DNA of 64,000 nt, from positions 186,001-250,000 of the forward strand of contig CM041196.1 in assembly GCA_023078555.1 (NCBI GenBank), read 5' to 3'. Within the stretch, counting starts at the first letter, position 1, and each line of letters starts with the position of its first letter. Under the pieces are notes generated by a model. The model was not told the origin of the DNA and did not search any database. It saw only the letters and a program-made list of their open reading frames with translations. The position numbers and the translations under genes are program-made. Below are positions 47,461 to 60,700 of this stretch, one piece after another. Source of the stretch: Ulva prolifera. Its lineage: Eukaryota > Chlorophyta > Ulvophyceae > Ulvales > Ulvaceae.

Positions 47461-48773
47461 CTTTACAAGACTGCCTGAAGCTATTCCAACAACTATTCCA
47501 ACAATTGTTGGATTTTTTCAACAGAAGCTGCGCTTCCGGATTTGCATGGAAACGACCTACGTAACGATTTATCGATGGTGTCGCATCCATTTGCTATGTA
47601 CTTTGGCATGAGCTACAGGTGTCACTTGGCTCGGTTGAACTGCTCATGTGAAGAGATGGGCGGGATCAGCGATCGGGCGGAGCAGCCGCGTGACTGCGTC
47701 CACGCGTGAGCTTCTGGAGCTGCACTCAGACATTCTGGCAGCCACAGTGGTTGCAACGCTGGCAGCCCGGGCAGGCGCGGAAGCAACCACATGAAGCATT
47801 TGCAGGAGAATCATCTGATTTGTGTGTACCAGTAGCAGTGGATGAACCCGGACTGAGCGACTCCACCGATGACAGATGTAGCAGGACAGCCGGCAAGGTT
47901 TGTGGGGAAGGTATGTGTCTCTGGAACAGCTTGCTTGATGTACCATCAGCAGCAGCAACAACCACAGAAGTAGCCATGCCAGAAGAGCTGCTGCTACAAG
48001 AACCTGTAACACGATCCACACTGGCAGCAATAGGGACACAGCAATCAAGCAACAGCAGGAGCCCCCACAGCAACATGCACAGCCCAACACATGCCACAAA
48101 CTGTTGACATCAGCAGCTGAACAAACAAGAGTATTGGTCCAGCCACGACAGCAGCACCAGCGGTTGCAGAATCAGCAGTAGCTGCAGCAGTGGCAGTAAT
48201 TAGGTTCAGCCAACATGATTTGCAGCTGTGATGGCTGTAACAATGGCCGATCTCTGTTGCAGCCCTGTTTCTGCAGGCAGGTAGAACACACATTTGAAGG
48301 CTGCATCAATGGACATACACTGGCCACACCCAACATGCGGTCAACAGGCTTGTTGTACATCACCCATAGCCTTTCAAGCTATGTCTCCAAATCTGCCCCG
48401 AGGGCATCCCAACTCACTCAGCCTCATCAGAAATCAATCAGGCTGCATGTACCGGCACACACTCCTAGCCCCCCATGTCCCTACCTGGTCACGCCAGTCT
48501 ACCTCGTTGAAAACTAGTCATACGTTGGACATCGTAATTCGCTTTGTAGTACCCACAAAAAATATGAATAATTGACTCTAAGTACTGTAACCTGAAAACA
48601 TAGGGCCAGTCGAGTATGCTCTACTCCTGCGGTGGCGGTCCATCGCGGCCAATTCTGCGCATACCCCCCGACGTCAACATGCATGGTGGTGTATGATACA
48701 GCAGATGCTGTCCAACTGTGCGGGCCTCACCGGCGAAACCACCCCAGCTGCGCCGCATGCCACACGCCCGCCC
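47461..48773. other. CAG-rich low-complexity DNA before the Piezo 3' end
   Basis: Between about 47940 and 48200 the plus strand is dense in CAG/CAA words (Gln-rich in one frame, Leu-rich in reverse). The frames contain stops and no domain. The end nearest 48773 is the 3' flank of the Piezo gene. Confidence 0.45.
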
Positions 48774-51700
48774 TCACCGGTCCTTCTTCGTGAGCTCAAA
48801 CAGCACGGCCGGGGAGCGGTAGATGTTGATGAGGGAGTAGAAGAGCTGCTCCTCGAGCATAAACTCTCTCTCCTCCCGCGCGACGGCGATGTCGCTGCAC
48901 AGTGTCCACAGGTGCTCCACGTCGGGCAGGTCCTGGTACGGGATGCGCATGCGCATGTTGTTGTTCGACAGGCGCAGGAAGCGGCCGAGGCCAAAGACGA
49001 GTGTGAAGTAAAGGCCCGTGATGCCGACGGACGACAGCGTCTCGCCGAGGAGGCCGCTCTGCACCTGCTCCACCACCGCGACGAGCATCGGGGGGCCCCA
49101 GCCGCTGCGCGGCGGCTCGCGCGGCACGGTGGTGCCGGCCGCCGTGTTGGACGGGCAGCGGAGGTGCACAGCAGCGGCGATGTCGGCGGCAGACTGGCGG
49201 CGCTCCGGCAGGATGGGCCGGCCGGAGCCGTCGAGGGAGCGGCACTGCATGCGCCACCACTCGCTCGGCGGCCCGGCCGTCGTCGTGTTGAGAAGCCCCA
49301 GCCGACACTCCACCTGCACCGCGGCGGCCGTGTGTGATGGGGCGAGTGAGCATCACCACAGGCCGCTCGGGCACAAGACAACAGCCTCTCGCTGCTGCCG
49401 AGGAGACCTCATTGTGCGCACAGCGCTGCTCAGCCCGAGATGACGAGAAGATCACACCAGTGTTGCAAGCAGGCGCCAGCTGGCACACCCGGCACCGGTC
49501 TGTAGGACTGTGCAGCACCACTGCCGAAGACACGCACAATCACAGCACACATGCGTCTTGCATGTCAAACAAAAGCTTTGCATGGAGGTGCGTACCTGGA
49601 AGCCCGGCCAGCCAGGCAGGCCGCTGTCGTCGCCCGCGGCATCCTCCGGCCCCAGTAGCTGCCCCCGGTTTGCGGGAAGAGCCTGGCACTTGTGCTCCTT
49701 CAGCTGCCACACCCACCCGATAAGGCCGCGCCCGGACGCCTCCCCTTGTGGCAGCCCCCCGGCCGCGGCCGCCGAGAGGTGCGCCCACTCGCGGTGCCCG
49801 GTCAGCACCTCGTGCAGCTCCTGCACGCTCGCGGCCGCCAGCGACACGCGCGCCGCGCCGCGGCACAGCGGCCCGCCGTACGCCGTCTCCGGCGGCAGGC
49901 TGCGCAGCGCCGCAAATCCGACCTCCATCCATATACGCGGCGCCGTGGCGGGCACGGCCCCGCCGGCCGTGGCGGCCGCGAGCGCGTCGGTGAGCTGCCG
50001 CCGCAGCGGCGGAGCAACCGGCCACAGCGCGTCCGAGTTCTCGCTGCCGCACATCATCTGCAGTTGCGGCTCGCTGTACGCCTCCATCGATGGAGGCAGC
50101 GGTCCGTGCTTGCCAGGGTCGCCCGGCCACGCGCGCCCGTCCGGCGTCGCGGCGCCGCGCAGCCACGGCAGCACCGCCGAGTGGTGCTCCGACTGGAAGA
50201 GCGGCACCCGCGTGACCCCCCCGCCTGTGCCGCCGCCGTACGCGATCGTCGCGTTCACCGCGAACCGCGTCACCGTCGGAATCCGGAATGTCGGGTTGGA
50301 CGACGAGAAGGCGAGGAGGGGCGTCCAGAGGAGCGCGATGACGAGGAGGCTGAGGAGCGTGCCGAGCGCAAACTTGCTCGCGAATGGCTGGGGGGTGCCG
50401 ATGGTGGAGCGCGTGGAGGCGCGCATCATGAGGTCGCACTGGCGGTTGTACAGGCTCGCGCGGATGTCCTCGAGCTTGAGCCAGTCGACGAGTGTGAGCG
50501 TCGTCGGCGTCACGGACCAGTCCAGCAGCGCCTTGAGCTCGTAGAGGAAGGGGATACCGCGGAAGACCTGCAGCACGGCCGATGCATGTGATGGGTGCGT
50601 TGAGTTTCCACCCAGCCCAGTCACATCAGCATGCCACCCAGCGTCCTGCTCCCTCAGCGCGTCCGAAGACGGCCCCAGCTTCATAAGGTGGCCTTTAAAG
50701 CAGATGGTGAGGGGGAAATGGGATGTATTTTGCTGTGTTGTGCATGCATGATGATGCGTTTGCATCGCCATAGGCTGGCAGCGGCAGCGGCAGCCGGCCT
50801 TCACCAGTGAGCTGCAAGGTACTGCTCTGCAGCGATGTGGTTGTTTGGCTGGCATCGCTGCTGTTCCCGTTGTAGCCGGTCAGGTTCACGTGCATCTTCA
50901 CGGAAACGATGGAGCAGCACAGGGCGCGGACGAAAGGTCCACACGATTCAGGCAAGAGCAGCCTGGCAGCTCGCGGCAGGAAGGTGTGTATGGGGAGGTG
51001 CAGGCGTAGCATGCACAGCATGCACAGCGGCAGGAGGGGGGCTCGCCTGGAACATGACCCAGTGGGGGGTGTCGACGTGGCGGTAGAAGTAGAAGCTGTG
51101 CCGGTGCTGGCCGCTGCCGGCAGCCATGCTCTCCTGCACCGAGGGGTACCCCGCCTTGACCTGCACCGCCGCGACGCTCATCGCCGCGATCTTGAGGCCC
51201 ATGAACACCTGCATCGAAGCCGCGTCAGCGTGTGCGCCCGCCCTGATGGTGTCGATGCTGCGGGTGTTTGCGGCACGCCATGCGCTCCAATCATTCAGTG
51301 AGCGCCAGCATGCCAGGGAGCACCTACAGCTGCGCACCGCGCCCACGCTGCGCGTAGCACACCATGCACACGCTCCATGCATGCCGCTTAAAAAAGCAGT
51401 CAACACAGAGCAAGGGGCACGCAGCAACCACGGTACGCGCACCTTGAGGTGCCAGCGGTTGTCGTCGTCCAGCACGCTGCGCCACATCAGCACGGCGGCG
51501 GCGGCGAAGTAGAGGAACACTTCCGCGAGCAGCAGCGCGGCGCGGGCGCGCGTCGAGCCGACGGAGTAGATGAAGCGGTCGGCAGCGATGCCGGAGAAGA
51601 TGACGATGAGGGCGACGAGGTAGGCGGCGCTGATGGTGTGGCTGCGCGCGAGGCTGTCCAGCGGCGCGGCGCCGTGCGCGGCGACGAGGCCGTGGCAGCG

Positions 51701-54700
51701 CGCGGCCGCGTACACAAACGCGAGGCCGTTGAGTGCGAGGTGCAGCGTGTACCAGTCCTTGCCTCCGCTGCTGTGCCACACCACCTCCTGCAGCAGCGAG
51801 GGGCACTTGGGTCAGTTGGGGGGAGGGGGCGGGGCCGATGCACTGCAGTGCGAGAGTTTTGAGACAAGTGTAAGGGTCGGCTGGGCCCGGCTGTTCTGGA
51901 GGCAACGTGTGATCCGGAGAGCGCTCGAAGGGAAGCACAGGTGATGCGGCGGGAGTGGGGTCGTGACGCTTCGCCCTCCAAATGCAGGACCACTACGTCA
52001 TGTGCATGGTGGGATGTGGGATCAGCAGCATCTCACCAGCGCTGGCCGGGTCAGGTCGGGGCCGCGCTTGGAACAGCCGGGCAGGTCTTGCATACTGGCG
52101 CTGCTGTTGGCCACCATGCACGACTGCCGCCTCGTACATCATTGGACATGGAGCATACAAGCTGCAGGCCTGATTGTATGGCAAGCAGGCGTATGCTGAC
52201 GTGGAGCCATGAGGCTGTCACCAGTGGTCCACCGTTGCGGACGGCAGCTGAACTAGAACAAGCAGGGAAATGATCGGGGGGGGTATGGGGGCACCTCGTC
52301 GATGTTGACGGCGGCACCGAGCCACGGCAGCGCCTCCGGGGGGTGCCCCTCCGGCCCCCCGGCAGCGGCCGTCCCGGCAGCAGCCTGCCGGCCCGGCGAC
52401 GGCAGACTGCGTGAGCTCAGCGCACTCGGCTGTGTCAGCACCTGCGCAGCGCTCCGCGGCCGATCCGGCACAGGGTTTGCTTTGGCAGGGTCGCCGGTCA
52501 CGGGCGCCTCAGGGGGCGGCAGCGTGAGAGGCAGCGCGGATGAGGGTAGCGGGGACGGCGGCGGGTGCACGAGGGACGCGGCGCTGAGATGCGCGGATAT
52601 GGACGCCATGCTGCCTTCCCTGCTACGGGGGCCGTCCGGTGTGGCGTCGTAGAAGCGTTCCTGCAGGGACGGCCGGCAGTGACGGGTGCGTGGGGGATGC
52701 GCTCGGAGGAGTCGCTTGATGTTCAGGGCCGACTGCCATCATCATGCTGTGGTGATGCCGGACCGGCATGTCCACCAGAACAGGGGGCGGGTAGCAGCAT
52801 GGTGCAGGAAGGGTGCACATGCGCAGGCCTCCTCAACTGCAGCGAGAGCACTGATGCATAAGTCATAACATCATCTGCCGGAGGGTGGGTACGTGGCCGC
52901 GTCCGGCACGTTGTACAGGAGTCGGAGGCGCACCGAGGGGGTGTCTCCACCCCAGACCTTGCGCTGCCGGCCGCCGGAGAGCAGGCCGGAGCCCCATGGG
53001 CCCCCCTCGTCTGCCGCCGGTACGACCAGGCCCCCCTTGGCGGCGTCGCTGCTCGAGCGGGAGATGTCGCCGCGGGGCGTCTGCATGCCTGAAAGCAGCA
53101 GGAGGCGGCGGAGGTTGCGGGCGGCGGCCTCCGCGGGCTTGCGGGGGGGCCGCCGCGACAGCGCGGCGGCGTGGCTGAAGAGCCACCGCTGCCACCAGGG
53201 GAACGCGAGCGCCTGCCATGCATGGTCGATCGAGGCGCTGTGTGCGTGCACCTGTGGCCGCGGGAGACGCTGTCATGCAGCGGCAAGTGTAGGTGTGAAC
53301 CCCGAATTTCCTACCAGCCATGCATGTCAACGTCGTTCACAGCTTGCAGATCACCAGGTCAATGAGTATGTTGCTGGGGGCTCCGTATGTGCTTCTCATG
53401 GTCGCACAAAAGCTGATGGCAGTCGCAATGCTATGGACCGAGTGTGGACGAGGAGGGAACAGAGGGGATGATGCAGGCTACGCTTACGTGAACACCTCTA
53501 CAGATATTCACTTCGCCCGGAACCGCGTTGCCGGCAGGTCGCCGGCAAGATGCCAGCACTGCGTGCAGCAACTTCACCTGCCTGGTCTTACTACCGTACA
53601 GCGTACGTACGTGAGAAGCAAGCGCCTCGCTGAATGCTCAGGGTAGCTCTGAGCCAGGGCTCGGGTGGCGTTTTGAGAAACATCCGCTGTGCCCGGTCGA
53701 CGATTCACCGACAGTAAACTAGAAGTAGCACAGGATGGGAGGGGCCCACTGGAGCACCGTGCCCCGCATCCGCCACGCTTGCCCACACTAGCAATGCAGA
53801 AAGAGAGAGCTGCTGTGCAGAAATGCCCACCTTCCACAGCGCCAGTGCGTGGGAGGGAGAGAGGACGGGTCGCACCTGCAGGAGCGCGCTGGTGTACCCT
53901 GGACGCAGGTGGGGCGTCGCCTGGAAGCACGACACCCAGGGGGCCGCCGCGGCGGCGCCGCTGAAGCTGCAGCCGGCGACAGACGGCCACGACGCCGCGA
54001 CGGAGCGCATCTCGGCCTCGGAGAGCGCCAGCGCCGGGCGGATGGAGGGGTGGCCGCCGTCGATGGCCGCCCAGATGGCGGCGCGGGGGTGGCCCTGCGC
54101 ACTGCGCAGCGCCGCGACGGCCATGTCGGCACACGCGAGCGAGTCCAGCGCGGCCGAGATGCGCTCGGAGAGGCGCGCCTGCCACGTGCTGTCGGCGACG
54201 ACGGCGGTGCCGGGCTTGTCGTCCTGCATGCATGTGTGTGGTGCGTGATGCATCCGCGCCACACACTGACACCCAGCGCTTGGTTGAGCGCAGGGCAGGG
54301 CGCATGCTGGCGCGGTGTTGCAGCTGCCCTGGCGGAGGTGAGAGGCGCGGTGGCGGGTCAGTAGAGCACATGCCGTTCCGCGGCGGCCATGTCGCGCTGC
54401 AGTCACCGATGCAGGCTGGACCGCGCACACCGGACTCGTTTGTACAGCGTGCATTCAGGCAATCGCAGCGAGGAGAGCACGCCGGCGCTGCGGGGGCAAA
54501 ACCTACAGCACATGCTGCTCCGACGGCAGCACAGGCTGAGGGGGGCTCTACGCAGCCTGGAGAGTGCGGGTCAGGGCAACAGCAGGGGAGGGGGCGGCAC
54601 CCGGACATGCACGAGCAGGCAGTGCGGGGGGAAGGATGCCTCGTTGCAGACGATGTCGAGGTACGCGACGAGCTGCATGCCACGCGACACCCCCCACGCC

Positions 54701-57700
54701 ACGGCGCCGGCCAGCGCACGCAGCACGTGGAAGCGCCGCCGGCCTCCGCCGCCGCCGGCCGGCGCGGCCACGTCCGCCGCCACCGGTCCCGGACGCCGCG
54801 ACACCAGCCCGATGAAGTAGTTGTGCATCAGCAGCACGAGGTAAAGCGCAAACAGCGGCAGGCTCCTCCCCTGCACAGCACACAGCACGCTCAGCACGCA
54901 GCACGCTTCCAAATCACAGCATCATCTCAGTTTGTTCATTGATTGTCCAGAAAATCCGTGGTCACAGCACGCAGCACGCCGCACGGTACAGCACGGCAAG
55001 CAGGGACGCCTCTTGCGATTGCTGTCTGGCGCACGTACATTGGTTCTGTGCATGCATGTGGGGAGGGGTGTCGCACGAGGCTCTCGTGGAGGCCGAGCTG
55101 GCGCGCGAGCTCGCGGCTGCCGGTGCCGAGGTGCAGGCACCCGACCTGCAGCGTGACCTGGAAGACGTACTCCAGCAGCAGCAGCGTCTCGGTGTACACG
55201 AGCAGCGCGCGCCAGTACAGCGGCCGCGGGTCGCGCACGAGCGCGTACAGCAGCGACCCGAGCGGGAACGGCGCCGTCGCGAGCGAGAGGTCGCAGAGGA
55301 AGACGAGCGCACACAGGAGGTGCACATGCATGGCGAGGTGGCTGAGGGTGGCGATCGTCGACGCGACGAGGCTGGTGAGGCGGGTGCCGGGCAGCGACTC
55401 GTCAAACTCTGCATGTTGGTGGGGCACGTGAGTGTGGACGCACGGGGGGTGGGCAAGGGGACTGTGGCGAAGCGCCGCTCCGCGGTACAGGCATGTGCGC
55501 CGGCGGTATGTGGCGTGCAGGTGGGCGCAGATGGGAATGGCACAGTCGCTGCAACTGCAGCTCACCTGCTGACCTCCCCGTTGTCCGGGTCCGGGCCCGT
55601 CGAATTCCCATGCCCAGCCGCATGTGTGTCCAACAGGTGGGGTGTGCAGCCGCAGGCAGGCCGCTTGAGCAGGTAGCAAACTCGTGGTAGCCTATGGCAT
55701 GTGGCGCCACTGTATGCATGTGGTGCCCTGTGGCAGATGCAGCGACCGTGCCGCCACCACCTCCGGCTGATTGCACATGCGTGGCAGCGCAGCCGCTCGG
55801 CTCATGCCGGAGGGGGCCAACGCGCACCGACGGAATCCGAGTCGGCCACCACCGCAGCCTCAGCCTCCACCGGGGGGCCGGCCGCCTCGTGGTCCGATGC
55901 AGACTCCTGCCCCGCCGGCGCCGTAAACGGGCCCCCCGTGCTCCCCTTCCCGTCCGCCCTCCGGCCCTCCTCATCCCCGGGGGGGTCCGAGCCGGGGCCA
56001 CGCGCTGGCGCGGCAAACGCGTCCTCCAGCAGCGTGCGGGGGTCGGCGCCGGCGAAGCCGCGGGAGTGGTTGAGGGTGCGCTTGAGGCGGTCGAGGCGCG
56101 CGCGGCGGCGCGTGCGCGAGCGCCAGAGCGCGAGGCAGCGCTGCATGCTGCAGTGCAGGAGGTCGGCGGCGCGGGCGCGCACGTGGTTGCGCAGCTGCGC
56201 CTGCCCCGCCTGTAGCAGCGCCACCGTGTCCCGGAAGCCCTGCTCGTCCAGCAGCCGCGACTGCACCTGCACCACAGCCACGATTGCACCTGCACCACCG
56301 CCGCCGCGCCCACTGCAGCGCTCCCCTGAGGTGCCGGGTGAGGGTTCTTCGCAGCTCAGGCATTCGCATGACGGCGTACGAAGACATATTTCTATGCGTT
56401 GCCGCCAGAAACGCACAGTTCGACATGCACACAGTACACACTGCACCTCCTCCTAGCAGAAACTTTCCTGAGATGCCGTTAGGGGGAGTGGCATGGGCAT
56501 AGGCCGCCGTCGCCGCCGTGCCCAGAGCAGAGGCGAGGCGTGTATACAGCGGGTATCCTGGACTTGATGGATTCACAGCAACGGCTGCTCAGATATGCCG
56601 ACGGTGTGAGGGACGTCCGACCAGGTTCCCTGATCGACACTCGTGTAGCAGATGCGAGCGGGTGCGTCCGGTCTGCGAACACCCACGCCACACATCAGGC
56701 ACAACACAGGCAATGATGAGACAGCTCATAGCCAAATCGGTCGGCGTGCTGAAGGCCCCACAGCAGCACACCTGGATGGCGAGCCACATCAGCAGCGGCG
56801 TGCCGAGGCCGTGCGGCGACAGCTCCAGCGCCCGCCACTCCCCAGCATGCGTGATGCGGTGCAGCCCTAGCAGGCTGCCCACGCTGCACATGCCGCCGAA
56901 GCTCCAGCCGCCCTCCCGCCCCGGCATCCGCCGCTCGCCGCCGCAGGGCGCCTCGGCCGCCGCCAGCCACCGCGCCACCCGGGCCTCCGGTCCCTGTAGC
57001 CACGCCACCAGCGGTCCCCACGGCGCCTGCGAGAGGAGCATGAGGACGATGACGCTGAGGTTTGCGAGGGGCAGCCAGAAGAAGAGGCGGTTCCCCTGTA
57101 GCCGCAGCGCCTCGCGGTGGCGGAAGAGCCACAGCGTGAGCGCGAGGTACGCGGCGTGGATGAGGTCCCGCTGCACAGCACACAGCGCGACGACGACGAC
57201 CATGAGGACGTCGAGGGACAGCCGAAACAGCCAGAAGCGAAACCACTCCGGCCACCCCCAGGCCCCCCGGCCGCCGACCGCCGGCGGCCGCTCCCGCCCC
57301 CACTGTGCCACCACCACAACCTGCGGCGCCGAGTTTGTGGCTGACAGCGGCACCGCCCGGTGCCGCGCGGAGACCGAGGCCTTGCACAGGAGGTAGTATA
57401 GTTCATACTGTGAACGCGCGGTGTCCTGCATCACTCGCGTGCCCTCCGACGGCTCCAGGACGCCATCTTCGCTGGCAGAGTCGGCGGTGGAGCGTGGGGT
57501 GGTCAGAACAGAGGCATCGCAGGAGCGCGGGCGGGGGAGCGGCGTGGCCACAGCACGCCATGCGGCCACACTCCGCGCCGCGGCGGCGATGCCAGCCGAC
57601 ACGGTCAGCACAATGAGCTGCGTGGCTGTGGGGTCGACCCCGAGCCAGTGCCACAGCGCGGCGTCGCCACTGGCCGGAGGCCGCCGTGTGGAACCTTCCG

Positions 57701-60700
57701 GCAGATTCCGAGAGTTGTAAGTGAAAACGGCGTATTGCGTGATGGCGATGGCCAGGAGGGAGGGGAGAGCGGCGGAGGGGAGGGTGTGTGCTCGCACGCG
57801 GCGGTGGAACATGCCGGCGGCCGCGGCGGAGATGTAGAGTAGCGAGAGGGCCTCGAAGGAAAGGAGGGCCAGGAGGACGAGCGCGGCCACGAGCGCGTCG
57901 GCGGCGGCGACGGCGGCGCAGTCCTCCGCGAGCCATGCGCCGCAGTCGAGCACCGCCTGCGCCGCGCCAGCCCCGCGGCTGAGCACGCGCATCGCGACGC
58001 GGCGCAGCGCAAGCAGGACGCGGCGGCCGGGAAAGCGCCGGGGGCGCTCTACATGCACCGCCGATAGTGACGTGCACAGGCTGGCGAGCATGTGCTTGTG
58101 CACAACTGATCATGCAGTGGCTAGCAGGGTTTGTGCAGCCTGCGAAAGTGCCAGTCCACGAGCCTGGCTGGTGACAACGCGGCTCGCATCACACGATGAC
58201 AATATGAGGAGCGGTGGTACAGGGCGCGCCTTTCGCAGCCGTCTCCTGTGCAAATTTGAACGCGGTCGACCCGGTCTCGTCCAGGCTGCGGCGGACGTCC
58301 GCTCCCGCCGGGCTCAGAGGGCTGTGGCGCACAACGGCCATCGTAACATGCCGCAGCACAGCGCGCGAGCCCTGCAGGATGGTCGACGCGGTCAGCGCTC
58401 TCCACCACGCGCCGGCCTTGAGAGTGCCGCCGGGGCTGTCGCCGGCGGCCGCGGCGCAAGGCAGGTGCAGCTCGCAGCCCGGCGGCGGCCAGAACAGCGC
58501 GCACAGCGCTCCCGGCGGCGCGATGCACAGGAGCGGCGGCGGCAGGAGGGAGCGCCAGTGCGCGCAGCGCCGCACGAGGGCGGCCGCGACGATGACAAGG
58601 CCCTTGTGGGCGGCGCTTATCAGGAGCTCTCGCCGCTGGGAGGCGCCGGCCTGCACACGGCAGCGCCGGCCTGTGATCGGCATGCCCACGCACAGTCCGG
58701 CCTCGGCAACGCGGTCTCTTGCATACCACTCCCAGAACAGATGCACATGCAAGCACATCAGAGGCTATGAATGGGGGTGTACATGCAGATTGACCCAAGG
58801 TTCCAACCGTCTGTGGTGTCACGCATCCACGCTGACGACCCCGCCACGATGATGTGCCGAGGTAACGTCGGACTCGTGGCCATCATGGGGCAGCAGGGGT
58901 CTTAAACTGTCAACATCTATTGAGCCATGCATGCGACATACGGACACGCAAGCTCAGCAGCGTAGCACACCTGCAGCGCGGGAGTGCCCAGCACACGCAG
59001 CGTGGTCGCCACGTCCGGACCGTGCGCCGCAATCGCCTCCTGCAGCTTCACGTTGCAGACGGCGTACTGCAGGCACACCCAAGCCACACTCAGGCACGCC
59101 ACAGCTGTGCACATGCCGCCATTCAGGATGAGCCGGGGGGCCCCGCCGCCGCTGGCGGGGGAGGGGGGGCCGCTGCGTGTGGCCACGGCGTGGCTTGCGG
59201 CGAGGAGGAGGACACCTCCGGTCACGCTGGGGCACCACAGCGCGGCGGCGACGATGCTGGCGAGCAGGGCCTTGTGGCAGTGGCGGATGCACAGGCGGCG
59301 CACAAACGCGAGGACCGTCAGCTGCGCATGCAGCGCATCGTCCGCCGTTTCGCCGCCGGCCCGCGCATTGCGCCGGCTTGCCTCCCCGATGTCCCAAAGC
59401 CACCTGCAGGAGCCACCAGGTGTTGCTGTCTGAGGCTCGCGTGCTGGTTGGTGTGCAGCTGGTGCTAAGGCTGGCAGCAGAGAGCTCTCAATCCACAGCG
59501 AGGGTGCGGCTGTGCGTGTCCGTGCACACGGTGCACTGACAAACAACTTTGAAGCACATCAGACAGGTCAGGCATGAACAAAGGGCCTCAGCACGTGAGA
59601 GGCCTTGCCAGCGTGATGTCGGAAGTGCTATCTCGTTTTCAAGTGTACAGCAGTTGTACAGAAGGTGCTTTCAAGTTCACAGATAGGAGCCAAGTCGGTC
59701 AGCAGGAGTGCACCTGTATGTGGCCAGGCAGGCAAGGGTGACGCCTGAGGCCACCAGCGATAGAAACACGGTCTGCGCTGCGGCGCTATCGCCGCCACCC
59801 ACACCACCGCAGATGACGCCCGCCAGAGACTCCAACGCGTCGCACTTCGCGGGGGCCAGCCAGGTGTGGCCGGCCACCCATAGGAGATACTGCCCCACGC
59901 TGTGTGCTGTGGCCAGCGTGGCCAGCAGGGTTGTGGGCCCCCTGTGCACCATGAAGGTGTGCGCCGGTGCCTGCCAGTCGGCCTCCGTGGCCGAGGTGGC
60001 GTCACCTGTTGTGCCGGGCGTGCTGGGGGGGAGAAGCAGGACGAGCAGCCACAGCAGGAGGAGGGTGCCGCCTACGGCTCCGATGGGCATGCATGCGAGC
60101 ACGGTCGCGATGGCCACGAGCGCCGACAGGTGCAGCCCTGCATGCGGGGCTGCAGCTTTGGGATCTGCTGGCCAAGCGACGTGAACGGGTGCTCAACGGC
60201 CTCGACGATGTCCGGAGCAGGACACAAGTCATGCGTGAGGTAAATTCCGATGATGCGTGGGCCCCGAATCCATGCAGCGAACGGCACCACGGGTTCAGAT
60301 GGAGACGGTGTTCATCACCGGTGGACATTGGAGGGTAGCCCACATGGGCACACGCCGATGCATGGGAGAACACGGAAAGATATTCCCCAGCATCAAGACA
60401 CGAGACACATGCAAATGTCACCATCGTCCAAGCGACAAACGTGACCGGGCATATGGGGACCCAGTTGTGACCACACCTGTGGACATGTTTGCCTGAGCCA
60501 GGGCAGCGGCGGCGCCGCTCCAGCGCCGCCACACGGCGGCTTCGGCAGCGCCCACTGCCAGCGCCACCCCCGCCCCAACACCTCGTCGAGACCCATGCCG
60601 GCTGCCCAGGAGAGGAATCGTCACCTCTGCGGCATCGCCCCTGCCCAATGAACCTCCGGCCACAGCCGCCATGTGGCGCATGCTGCCTCCGCCGGGCATG

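Noticed and set aside
49510..50591. Long plus-strand frames of about 300 residues opposite the Piezo exon
   Set aside because: Arg/Ala/Pro-rich products from GC-rich antisense DNA; the minus strand encodes the Piezo signature.
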